Shown here piece by piece: positions 32,525 through 41,540 of a stretch of DNA of 64,000 nucleotides. Numbering within the stretch: the stretch's first letter is position 1; every line of letters starts with the position of its first letter. A program made the translations under genes and the position numbers. The notes below the pieces were generated by a model that was not told the origin of the DNA, ran no database searches, and saw only the letters and a program-made list of their open reading frames with translations. Location of the stretch: contig CAMXCT020000461.1 in assembly GCA_947184155.2 (NCBI GenBank), forward strand, positions 106,120-170,119, written 5' to 3'. Source of the DNA: Cladocopium goreaui. Lineage: Eukaryota; Sar; Dinophyceae; Suessiales; Symbiodiniaceae.

Positions 32525-32623
32525 AGCACTGGGTGCTGGATTAAGAGCACTGGGTGCTGGGTTACAGACATGGATAGTAGCACTGGGTGCTGACCTAGTA
32601 TGATGTTAAAAGCACTGGGTGCT
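32525..32623. promoter_or_regulatory. Palindrome cluster 4 (x4)
   Basis: Exact copies at 32525, 32546, 32579 and 32611; a partial copy at 32481. The gap between genes C and D. Confidence 0.75.
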
Positions 32624-32973
32624 GTGAAAAACAAGTTTCAAACAATTTGAAGACCAACTTGAGATATAAGGATGCACTAGGGGCTTTAATATATAAAAAC
32701 CATTTCTGATAAACTTATATGGATTGAAATCACAAGTGTCCAAAATCATGTGATGAACCCACATTGTGCGAAACCAATGCTTATTGTTTTGCATTGGTGA
32801 GGTTTCATATGCTGTCACAGCTGGTGGCTTTTCTTTTTCCACAGGAATTGGCTTTGGTCAGTCACTCCACTCAGCCCTCAGCTGGGCATGGTTCTCCCTG
32901 AGTTGCCCTTAGCTGAGAAAATGTACATTCAATCATGTTCTGTTATGTTGTGGATTTTCCATGGTAATGCAGA

Positions 32974-33421
32974 CTAGGTTCTTGGCTCTCTGGCAAACCA
33001 TCTGTCCACCAACCATTGGTGCATGGAATATGGCTCCCTGCCATAGAGTGCTGTGGACAAAGCCCTTCTGGAGATCCTGGCAGGTTATGAGAAATATAAA
33101 GCAAAAACACATATAACAACAGTGGAAGTGACAGTCCTGACATTGTTGGCTCTATCTGGGTACAGGACCACCCTGCGATCATATTCCCACATGGTTCCAT
33201 AGGTTTCTGGGTCTTCTCTTGGTGGCTCATACCTTAGTTAGTGTTGGCAAATGATTGCAATATGTAGCATGTTCTATTGGTGTCTTCAATTAACATCCAA
33301 GATACCATTGTTTCCATCCATTGTCAAAGTAGATCACAAAGTACTGGTGGCTGTCATAGATGGTGTAAGTGTAGTCCACAATCAATGGTACTTCTCCTCT
33401 TGCTCTTCTTCTAGGTGGCAT
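32974..33421 (-). CDS. Gene D: small three-exon gene, unknown function
   Basis: Short exons found by reading past the frame breaks. Exon 1 starts at ATG 33421: MPPRRRARGEVPLIVDYTYT, then IYDSHQYFVIYFDNGWKQWY, to about 33303. Exon 2, about 33232-33130, follows an ACTAAG acceptor and reads YEPPREDPETYGTMWEYDRR then VVLYPDRANNVRTVT. Exon 3, 33076-32974, follows CTGCCAG and reads ISRRALSTALYGREPYSMHQ then WLVDRWFAREPRT and a stop. The Tyr/Trp/Asp-rich composition is clearly protein-like and quite unlike the neighbours. I do not recognise the fold. The donor sites of exons 1 and 2 are not settled. Position and strand match the rest of the array. Confidence 0.5.
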
Positions 33422-33623
33422 GGATGCAGTGGATACCTAAATGTCACTGTGGAGCCAAACCTGCAAAAAAATGAATTAGAAACAAAAACATTAAGAAAAA
33501 TATTTAGTTTTCAAAACATGAAAATGTAATATGCCAATTGTTTACATACACAAGTTTGATATCAAGTGAAAATATTGTTTTGAATATTTCCATTTGATAG
33601 TTCCAATCTGAACATTCTCCAAT

Positions 33624-33953
33624 CTAAACTGTTTCTGTTGATTTTGAAAAAACAGTTTAGAGATCTAAACTGTTTTTGTTGATTTTGAAAAAATAGTTTA
33701 GAGCTCTAAACTGTTTTTGTTGATTTTGAGAAAAACAGTTTAGAGCTCTAAACTGTTTTTGTTGATTTTGAGAAAACAGTTTAGAGCTCTAAACTGTTTT
33801 TGTTGATTTTGAGAAAAACAGTTTAGAGCTCTAAACTGTTTTGTTGGTTTTGGGAAAAACAGTTTAGAGCTCTAAACTGTTTTGTTGATTTGGGGAAAAA
33901 CAGTTTAGAGCTCTAAACTGTTTTTGTTGATTTTGAGAAAAAACAGTTTAGAA
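33624..33953. repeat. Tandem hairpin array, eight 41-42 bp units
   Basis: Units begin at 33624, 33665, 33706, 33748, 33789, 33831, 33872 and 33913. Each reads CTAAACTGTTTTTGTTGATT then TTGAGAAAAACAGTTTAGAG: a 12-13 bp stem around GTTGATTTTGAG. Most junctions form the perfect palindrome CAGTTTAGAGCTCTAAACTG, extendable to about 30 bp, so alternative cruciforms are possible. Unit ends are conserved while loops vary slightly. Confidence 0.9.
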
Positions 33954-34747
33954 TTCTATAGTGTTTTTCAAATATATTTTATTTCACATTATGTATGTTA
34001 AGTTTGTAAATTGCACAAAGAAATATTTATGAACACACTTCTTTTTGAAAGACTTGTGTTAGAAGACATGATATAATAATGTATCATGAAATCTCATCAT
34101 CAATGATGTAGTATAATAATTCATCATTGCTCTTTCCCTCATGAAATCATTCCTGATTTTATCAGGTTGAATGTTTGATACCTAATACGTGTTGTTTGTC
34201 TTTCGGTCATCACTGGTGCCCAGGACTAGCTGGCAAGTGTTTATGCTAATTTAGATCCACCTTCCAAACATGTCATTGATGTGTTTTTTACTTATCAAAG
34301 AAACCAATTGGTAGTATGAGCATGAATGACAAGGCTGAAATCCCAAAGGGTAATTTTGTTAGGGAAGCTGAAACTGCTTACAGTTTTGGAGCTAAGACAG
34401 TACTCATGGTGTTTGAGCCCCCTTCAAAGACAGTTTGTCTTTAGATTATCAATAGACATATGGTGCAAAGATTGTTTTGTTTAAATGTTTACAAGTAAGA
34501 AGCCATAAAAAAGGTCTGGTGATGCTAATCAAAAGAAAACTGAAGTCAAGTGACAATTTTGCAAACAACTCTGTGGCTCCAATGTGTGTGGTTATTAGAC
34601 TTTACATGTAAGCATTTTGCCTATGGTGGCTTCAAGTTGGTTCTTGTGTTGACTTACTTACATAAGGTTCCCCAATGTATTTGGTTCCACCCAAAAGAAA
34701 ATGGTGAATGCATATAGAATCACTGGATGCTGCTCAGGTACCACATA

Positions 34748-34942
34748 AGCACAGGGTGCTACCCAAATTCATACAAAGCACTGGGTGCTCTCACCATGGC
34801 ATTATAAAGCACTGGGTGCTGCTTATTATTGTATATCTATAGGAATTTGGGTATGGGGTCCCATGAAAAAGCCATGACATATATAATCAATAAGCTATGA
34901 TTAAAAGATCATATATTACCTTGGTCAAAAGCACTGGGTGCT
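34748..34942. promoter_or_regulatory. Palindrome cluster 5 (x3 exact)
   Basis: Exact copies at 34777, 34808 and 34930; near copy AGCACAGGGTGCT at 34748. The gap between genes D and E. Confidence 0.75.
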
Positions 34943-35052
34943 ACAAGATGCAAACAGCATGGAATCCTGCATGTGTGCAATGCAATCAATGAGACTTTGA
35001 GTGTATTGCAGGGCCTGGCATCTTTTTTCCTCCTGGAAGCTTGTGCTGGTGG

Positions 35053-36479
35053 TCACATTTCTGGGTCTATGCCATTGTTGGCTGCTGTCCTGGCCAAATG
35101 GTTTTCATATTGGCCATTGGTCCTGGGAGACCACTTGGCAACATGTGCCCTGGCACTGGCCATGTCACCCCTGTGGAGATGGCCTGCCAGATGGATCCAT
35201 TTGTTCATCCATCCTTGGCTTTCTCTGCCTGGTGGTGGTGCCCTTCTGGGACCTGCCTTCTCCCTTGGAGTTGGCTCACTGGCTCTGTCCCTTGGAGGGA
35301 TCACTTGGGGCACATTTGGCTTGGGTTCCATGGCCTTGGCTGGCATGGCTTCCATAGACTGGGCTGCCTTGAGGTTGGCTGGCATGGCTTCCATGGCCTG
35401 GGCTGCCTTGGGCTCCATGGCCTTGGCTTTCATGGCCTTGGCTGGCATGCCCTTGCTGGTTGCCACCATGGGTTTAAGTGGTGGTGGTGCAAGGGCCATG
35501 GCCTTGCCTGCAGGTGGTGGCTTGCTGGTCTTGCCTTCAGGTGGTGGCTGGGTGGCCTTGCCTGCAGGTGCTGCCATGCTGGCCTTGGCTGCAGGTGCTG
35601 CCACTGTGGCATTGGGTGGAGGTGCTGGTTTGGTGGTGAAGCCACCCAGTGGCTCCAAAACCTTTTGGAGTGCTTTGAGCAAAGCCTCATTGTCCTCTGC
35701 TGGCCTGGAAGGCCTGCTGGCACTGAAAGTGGAGGCAGCTGGCTCTGCAACTGGCTCCTGGTAACATGGAAAAACTGTGCCAAACCAAAATTTACATGTG
35801 ATTGGTCAAATGGGCCACAGTCTGGCCTCCACGAACTCCACTTCATCCTTTGGTTTTTTCAACCTGGGATCCTGTTCAGTGTCAAGAATGAAAGTGGAAA
35901 GACACACTGGGTAATTATGTGCCATTAGCTGGGCTGAGATGTCTCTCTCTGACCCTGTCCTCACCAGCTTGGGCCACCATGGCTTGCTTCCTTTTGGCAC
36001 TCCTGAGTTCCTGCAAATTTGCTTGGATGCCATGGATTCAATTTTCTTTTGCACTTGACCTTGATAAATGGCATCAGAAGTCCTTGTCTGGCTTGTGTTG
36101 TCTTGGTCCCACACCAATGGCCTGAGAACACACATAAATGAGATATGCTACACTTGGCTGCTGCATCAATTTGAAAAATAATGAAACCCTCATATGCCTT
36201 GGAGCGTCCAAAACTGTCAGGATGCTTGGACTTGGCAATGGTGACCTGCATCCAAGACAAAGAAGCAAAAAAAGTGATGTAAAGTGGCTGTGGTGCCTCT
36301 GTCATGCCCTCATCATCCACTGGTGGTGGACTGGGTGGCTCAGTCTGGGTCTCAGCCATGGCCAAGGCATGCTGCCTGGCCAATTGCTCATCCAAACTGA
36401 TGGCATTGACCAGAATCTCGTCCAAGCCTGTCTCCTGCTCAGCAGCAATGAATTTGCATGCATTGGTGGGATAAAACAT
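35053..36479 (-). CDS. Gene E: multi-exon protein with Ala/Pro/Met/Lys-rich tail
   Basis: Four exon pieces. Exon 1 starts at ATG 36479 (MFYPTNACKFIAAEQETGLD) and ends at 36297. Exon 2 is 36245-36153 (VTIAKSKHPDSFGRSKAYEG then FIIFQIDAAAK), after a 51-nt GC...AG intron. Exon 3 ends at 35827 and includes SDAIYQGQVQKKIESMASKQ, PKGSKPWWPKLVRTGSERDI and TEQDPRLKKPKDEVEFVE. Exon 4 is 35757-35053, joined in phase 0 across another GC...AG intron. Exon 4 carries LLKALQKVLEPLGGF, a long AAPAGKA/KAMEPKA low-complexity region and a C-terminal piece GWMNKWIHLAGHLHRGDMAS. The exon 2/3 junction is unresolved and the start may lie further upstream. Function unknown; the tail resembles basic DNA-binding tails. 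The plus-strand frame at 34973-35764 is only its mirror. Confidence 0.5.
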
Positions 36480-36644
36480 ATTGGTATCCAATGGCTGTAT
36501 ACTATTGGCTCCTCTTCTGTGTTGGGCATGGTTGTGGTTGGCTACCAAGTGGCAAAAGCTACTTTGAGCCCATGGCCTCGAGAATGTTACATGTGGTGTT
36601 GATGGATTATAAGGTAATAGGTGAAGAAATTCTTTGGAATAGCA

Positions 36645-36770
36645 AGCACTGGGTGCTTTTTATCAATAATATGAAGCACTGGGTGCTCATTATGTGAACA
36701 AAGAAATTATATCAAGCATTGGGTACCCCTAGCATGAACAAAGCCATGATGATGGAAAGCACTGGGTGCT
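36645..36770. promoter_or_regulatory. Palindrome cluster 6 (x3)
   Basis: Exact copies at 36645, 36675 and 36758; decayed copy near 36714. The last lies 18 bp past the stop of gene F. Confidence 0.75.
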
Positions 36771-36787
36771 GGTGATTATCTATGTCC

Positions 36788-37610
36788 TTATTTGGTGATG
36801 GTATTGAAACACATCTGAAGCAAGGTTTCCAAACACATGCAGCTGCTGAGATGCAAACATGGTCCTTGATGGTTGGCCATTGCAAATCTGCATGCCATGA
36901 ACAGCACAAACTTTCCTTTTTGGTCAGCTGTGGCAAAACAGTCTATGGTCCCAGCACCTTGGCCCAACTCAGTCCTGACCAGTGGGCAACAATGCCACAG
37001 AAACACATGGGCATACTTTGCTCCATTGTCTTATGAAATAAACATTGTAGCTCAATATGTGTGAGTGTCTTTGTCTTTTTCTTTTTTGGTACATGTCTCA
37101 TGTTTCCCATAATCATTGGTTGCACCTTGCCTTCTTCTCCTTGGTGGTGGCTTCTCCCTGGAGGCCCTCTTGCAGCACAGTGAAAATGGGACCAAGTGCC
37201 TCTGGTGTCATTTCTGGTTGGAGGTCTGCCTGAATAGATCCACCAGAGCAAAAAATGGGTACACTGTGGCCCTCTACATCAATGTGGACAACTTGGTCTT
37301 TCACATTGGCTCTCATCTTCTTCTTTGGCTGTTCCAAGCCCATGCTATCTCCTTCTGTTTGGGTTTCTTCCAATTCTTTGGCCAATGCTTCCTGTCTTTT
37401 GGCTTTCAAAGAAGCCAACTGTGTGCTGTCTGTGAGGCTGGCATTTTTTTTGGGTGCTGCCACACCACATACAATTTGGATGATCTTGTAATAGCTTGGC
37501 CTGATCTTCAAATAGTCTTTCCCTCCATGCTGTGCCACCAACTCTGGTGGGATCATGACCTTTTTGGATTGCTGGAAAGCCAGGCAATATTGCTTGCTGA
37601 TTGTCACCAT
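36788..37610 (-). CDS. Gene F: two-exon protein, unknown function
   Basis: Exon 1 is 37610-37126, from ATG 37610 (MVTISKQYCLAFQQSKKVMI); exon 2 is 36974-36788. The intron is GT...AG (GCAAG before GTGCAACC; TGGTCAG before GACTGAG), and the join keeps frame for 223 residues. Segments: PPELVAQHGGKDYLKIRPSY, a Lys/Glu helical stretch around 75-100 (SLKAKRQEALAKELEETQTE), then DQVVHIDVEGHSVPIFCSGG, SIQADLQPEMTPEALGPIFT and VLQEGLQGEA, which look like a small folded domain. The C-terminal exon is Cys-rich (TIDCFATADQKGKFVLFMAC, CLHLSSCMCLETL). No family name can be given. It lies between palindrome clusters 6 and 7, on the same strand as all its neighbours. Confidence 0.5.
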
Positions 37611-37713
37611 GGCTAGGTGCTTGTGGCACAAGCAGGAAAAGGCACTGCTGACTAAGCCTTGAACATGAAAAGCACACAGTGCTCTATGGTTGGCCTTCCA
37701 CATATGTAAAGAA

Positions 37714-37726
37714 AGCACTGGGTGCT
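37714..37726. promoter_or_regulatory. Palindrome 7 (single)
   Basis: One exact AGCACTGGGTGCT, with a decayed AGCACACAGTGCT at about 37671. The gap between genes F and G. Confidence 0.7.
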
Positions 37727-37946
37727 GAAAACATTGCCCACCCCATGTAGCCACATGAATCATTTGGCTGCAGCATATGCTTGTATTGTAGTCCTTTCAT
37801 GCATGGTCCACAATGATGCAACACAGCCACTATGTCAAGCACACCTTTTGCCAAGCACCAAAACCTACTCCTGGTGTGTGGCAGCCATTTGATTGGCAAA
37901 AACAAAGCTCAACACCTCCAGTGGAGCTACTTTGGGTGAAACCACA

Positions 37947-40361
37947 CTAAGTCCTTCCTGCTTTTGCCCTCTTGGCTGGTGGTGACACTGTGGCTTCCTC
38001 TTCCTTCTTATCCTTTTCCTTGTCTTTGTCTTTGTAAAACAGCAGCTGGTCCCCAATGTCAATCTTGGTGGAATTCTTGTAGCCAGGGATTTGCCAATTG
38101 GAGGATTTGGCAACAAAAGGCTCCATGTTGGCCAAAGACTGCTCAGGGGTTGGCCTCACATGGAAGTATGGAACCAGGCAACCTGTGCCTTCCTTGGGGT
38201 CCAACTTGGGTGCCAAAATTTGCAACTCTTGGCCCAAGGGGCTGGTCATGGTGAGCATGGAGGCCTTCACCTCCTTCACCACAGCCACAGGGCCAACTGG
38301 AAACAGCACAAGCTTGCCCTTGCCAAAGCTCTTGTTGGCCAGGATGCCATTGAAGTTCTGGGCCACCAGCAAAGAATCTGCGTCCAGCTTCACTTTCCTG
38401 CAAACACAGCTGGTTTAAGTGTGGGTGGCAAATTTGCAAATCTTGTGTGAATTTGTTGCACATAGCACAATGAGTTGCAACCAAGATACTCCTGGTAGTG
38501 TTGGCACAGGATTTGCTGGGCCTCTGCCTTCATGGCTTCCTTCAGCAGCTGCTCACTTTGGCTTGGGTGTAGCTTCTCCAGTGTTGCAGTTGGAACCAAC
38601 ACTGGGAGGTCCCTGTCAAACTTTCTAAATCTCTTCAGGTCTTCATTCTCCACTTCCAAGCCAACTGCTGGCCCAATCAATGGCTGGTGCTCAAAATTGG
38701 ATTTGTCTGGGCCAACATGCTGGAGCTTCCAAACTCTTGGGTCAGCAATTTTGGAATCTTTGGCTTTGTAAGTGTAATGGCAACCTGGCTCCACTCTGTA
38801 AGTCTTCATGGCCAGCTTGGCTGGGTCTGCAGCATCCTGGCAATGGGTAGCAATGGAGGACAATTAAACCACAATTAAAAATCCAAGCCACACACAAACA
38901 TATGTTGTGGGCACATGCATACAGATTCCCAGGCCTGGAGTGTATCTGGCTGGGGCATAGGCTGTTGGTGGCTGGAAGAAGCTGGCTCCACAGATGGGGC
39001 CCCAGGTGCTGCTTCCACTTCCAACAGCTCTTCAGAAAACAAAGTGGAAATTTCAGCTAAAGACTCGTAGTTTTTGGTGTCTCTCCCTTTGGTTTCCTTC
39101 TTGGCAATATGCAATGCCATCCTGACCATGCACCTGCCCATCAAGTTGTAAGCCTTGGGTGTGTCTTTCCATGGCTTGCCTTGCAAAGTGGCCTAGTTCA
39201 TGGCCAACATGGATTCACATTGAATGACCAGAGCCTTTTGGTGCTTGGACTTCAATTTTTCACAGTCTGCCTTGGTCAAACATTTGGCAATGCCATCAAT
39301 TGACCTTGGTGCAGACAAATTGGCTGCCAAGAGTGCAGCCCGCACCCAGGGCATGCTGGAGCTTTTCTCCTTGAAGTCCAGGTAGGCCACTGTGGAGAAA
39401 TACTCTTCCCCCAGCTTCAAAGTGGTGCTGAACTGCTTGCCTGAGTACAGGGTGTCATGGGGCAACAAACACAACAATGTCAGAAACCCAAACAGATGTT
39501 GGCAGCTAATGAAGCCCAGCTGCTGATGTGCTGGAGCAGGTGGAGCAATGGCCAGCCAACACCACCACTGAAGTTTTGGACATAGTAGCCCATGGTCTGC
39601 ATGTAGTTGCTTCCCTCTGGCTGGCTGCTGGCTGCCAGTTGAATGGCTTGGGCCATGTCTCCTGAGCCATTGCTGTCTTGGCCATGCTGGTAGTGGGTGG
39701 CAATGGTGAGCATGGTCTCACATTCGCCTTGGCCTTGGCTGACTGCCTGAGTGGTGTTCAAGGCCTGTTGGACCAAAGTTGGCAGGTCTGGGAAGGCCTC
39801 TTCAACCAGACTGGACACCACCAACCATGTCCACCCTTGCTCACACATGGTCACCAAACCATCTTGGCTGTTGGCCAAAGCAGCCAAACTCAACTGGCCA
39901 TTGGTTTTGGCCTTGAGACTTGGCTCCTGGGTTTGGCACCCATGGAGAACTGCTCTGCAGAAGGCGACTAAATGGCTGCTGGAGCAGCTGAGCAATCTCT
40001 CTTGGCCAGTTACTGGTGCCAGTTGGTTGTGGGAGGACTCCACTAGTTGAATGTTGGCCTGGAGCTGTTGCTGCTTGGTGCTGCCTTTGGTCGACACCTC
40101 AAAGGCAACACTTTCTTGGATCTTGTTCATGGCAATACCCAATTCAAGCATCTTGGCACCCTTGGCATGCACATCCCATGCATTGAGCATGATGCCTGCT
40201 CTATTCTTTGGGTGGCACAACACTTGGCTGGGGACCTCTGTCCTTGGCCATGCCAAACCTGCTTGGACCATGGTTTCCTTCAACTTGGCCCATTTGGTGT
40301 TGATGGGCAGTTGCTTGTCATCCTTCAGCTTGGTAAGCTCAGCCACCACATGGGGGTCCAT
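37947..40361 (-). CDS. Gene G: large four-exon protein with one in-frame stop
   Basis: First ATG at 40361 (MDPHVVAELTKLKDDKQLPI). Exons inferred: 40361-39524, 39440-38935, 38836-38460 and 38397-37947. The three introns all start GC and end AG, and the total is 724 codons with phases that fit. Segments: AWPRTEVPSQVLCHPKNRAG; EEAFPDLPTLVQQALNTTQA; YYVQNFSGGVGWPLLHLLQH; TLKLGEEYFSTVAYLDFKEK; KPWKDTPKAYNLMGRCMVRM; DAADPAKLAMKTYRVEPGCH; DADSLLVAQNFNGILANKSF; C-terminus acidic/basic with KRAKAGRT, possibly nuclear-localising. A TAG at 39193-39195 interrupts exon 2 with the same frame open on both sides, so the gene may be newly disabled. I recall related proteins in dinoflagellate genomes but cannot verify it. 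Function unknown. Confidence 0.55.
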
Positions 40362-40610
40362 GGCTATATAACAGGTGGCTGCACAGGGAAGCTGCTGTTC
40401 TTGGACTCATGTTGTCCAACATTGGTCTTCGTGGAATTTGTGTTCACTTGTTCTTTCCATTTCTGTTTTTTTTGTTTCTTGCCTTTGACATTCACATTGT
40501 ACAGGCTTCTGGAAGCTGGGCACACTTGTCTGCAGGAATTCACAGATCCACACATGCTCTTTTTCCAAACAATTCAAGCTGTGGCAAGCAAATTCAACTT
40601 AATGCTGGAT

Positions 40611-40815
40611 AGCACTGGGTGCTGGGTATATAGCACTGGGTGCTGGGTATAGCACTGGGTGCTGGATATATAGCACTGGCTGCTGGGTAGCACTGGATGC
40701 TGGGTTGCACCGGGTGCCTATATATAGGTAGCGCTGGGTGCTGTCAATAAACCAATGCAGCTATATGGCATTGGGTGATTGGTGGATGGAAAAGTTGCCT
40801 GTAGCACTGGATGCT
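40611..40815. promoter_or_regulatory. Palindrome cluster 8 (x3 exact, several decayed)
   Basis: Exact copies at 40611, 40632 and 40651; variants at 40672, 40689, 40703, 40730 and 40803. It lies upstream of gene G, the first gene of the array. Confidence 0.75.
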
Positions 40816-41245
40816 ACAGGTATTGCATGGCAAGTGCCACACTGGTGCTGGCAGCTGTGGAGATCTGATGCATTGCAAATGTGCTTGCAGCAGGCTTGAA
40901 AAATATGAAAAAGTTGTCTGCAAATTTCAATCAAGAGATATCAATGTGCCAGAAAACATACAAACCTGGGCTGTGGAACTTTTCAAAATTTTGTTTTAAA
41001 AACAACATTGGACAAAGAAAAAGTTCGTGAGAATATTGATCATGTCCATGTTGTGAAATTAGCTAATTCTTAGCTAAGCCATGTCTAATGTTTAGCAAAA
41101 TTATGTTGCTTTATCATAATTAGCTAAAGATTACTTAATCATCTTACTTGCTTATAAGCTTTTAGGAACTTTAGTAGATACTTAGCAATGCTTTAACAGG
41201 CATTTAACAGACTCTTAGCATGGGTTTAGATAATGTGAATAAACT
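40816..41245. other. Right non-coding region of the element
   Basis: No gene. Contains TTAGCTAA at 41059-41066, 41070-41077 and 41120-41127; the first two are 11 bp apart, as at the left end. Confidence 0.6.
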
Positions 41246-41280
41246 TCTTAAGCCCTTAGCAAAGAAGCAGATCATCTAAG
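41246..41280 (-). repeat. Right terminal inverted repeat
   Basis: Ends GATCATCTAAG. Its reverse complement begins CTTAGATGATCTGCTTCTTT and matches the left end at 28 of 35 positions. Confidence 0.8.
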
Positions 41281-41540
41281 CACCCATTTCCAGCCACTCC
41301 GTTGCACCCACGCCGTCCGCAGCCATCCGCGCAGTTCTCCGCACCCATTTGCCGTCCGCAGGCGTCCGCGCAGCCAAGGTCGCTCATCACCAGCGGCTTC
41401 TTCTCCCCACCCATTTCCAGCCACCCCCTTGCACCCACGCCGTCCGCAGCCGTCCGCGCAGTTCTCCGCACCCATTTGCCGTCCGCAGCCGTCCGCGCAG
41501 CCAAGGTCGCTCATCACCAGCGGCTTCTTCTCCCCATCTT
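41281..41540 (+). repeat. 127-bp satellite, right part
   Basis: Two further units, continuing in the exact phase at which the left part was interrupted. The first two bases (CA) are the right copy of the target duplication. Confidence 0.9.

Larger units (their letters stand above)
33422..35052. other. Largest spacer of the element
   Basis: AT-rich, no supported gene. Holds the hairpin array (33624-33953), a palindromic AT region (34065-34140) and palindrome cluster 5. Confidence 0.5.
26727..41280. mobile_element. 14.55-kb multi-gene DNA transposon, TNP2/CACTA-like
   Basis: The satellite breaks after TCTTCTCCCCA and continues at 41281 with CACCCATTTCC; removing the element and one CA restores TCTCCCCACCCATTTCC exactly. 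Both ends read inward as CTTAGATGA and match at 28 of 35 positions. Inside are seven co-oriented genes, one encoding a transposase-like protein with features reminiscent of TNP2/Transposase_21, plus palindromic spacer motifs. The 2-bp duplication (3 bp if the last G is excluded) fits En/Spm-CACTA behaviour, but the ends are not CACTA. The element is CpG-poor against CpG-rich flanks. The two largest single-exon genes are intact, so the copy may be young; gene G carries one in-frame stop. Autonomy and mobility are inferred, not shown. Confidence 0.85.

Noticed and set aside
34973..35764. Hydrophobic plus-strand frame of 263 residues resembling a membrane protein
   Set aside because: It is the antisense mirror of the Ala/Pro/Lys-rich exon of gene E; splice sites and neighbours support the minus strand.
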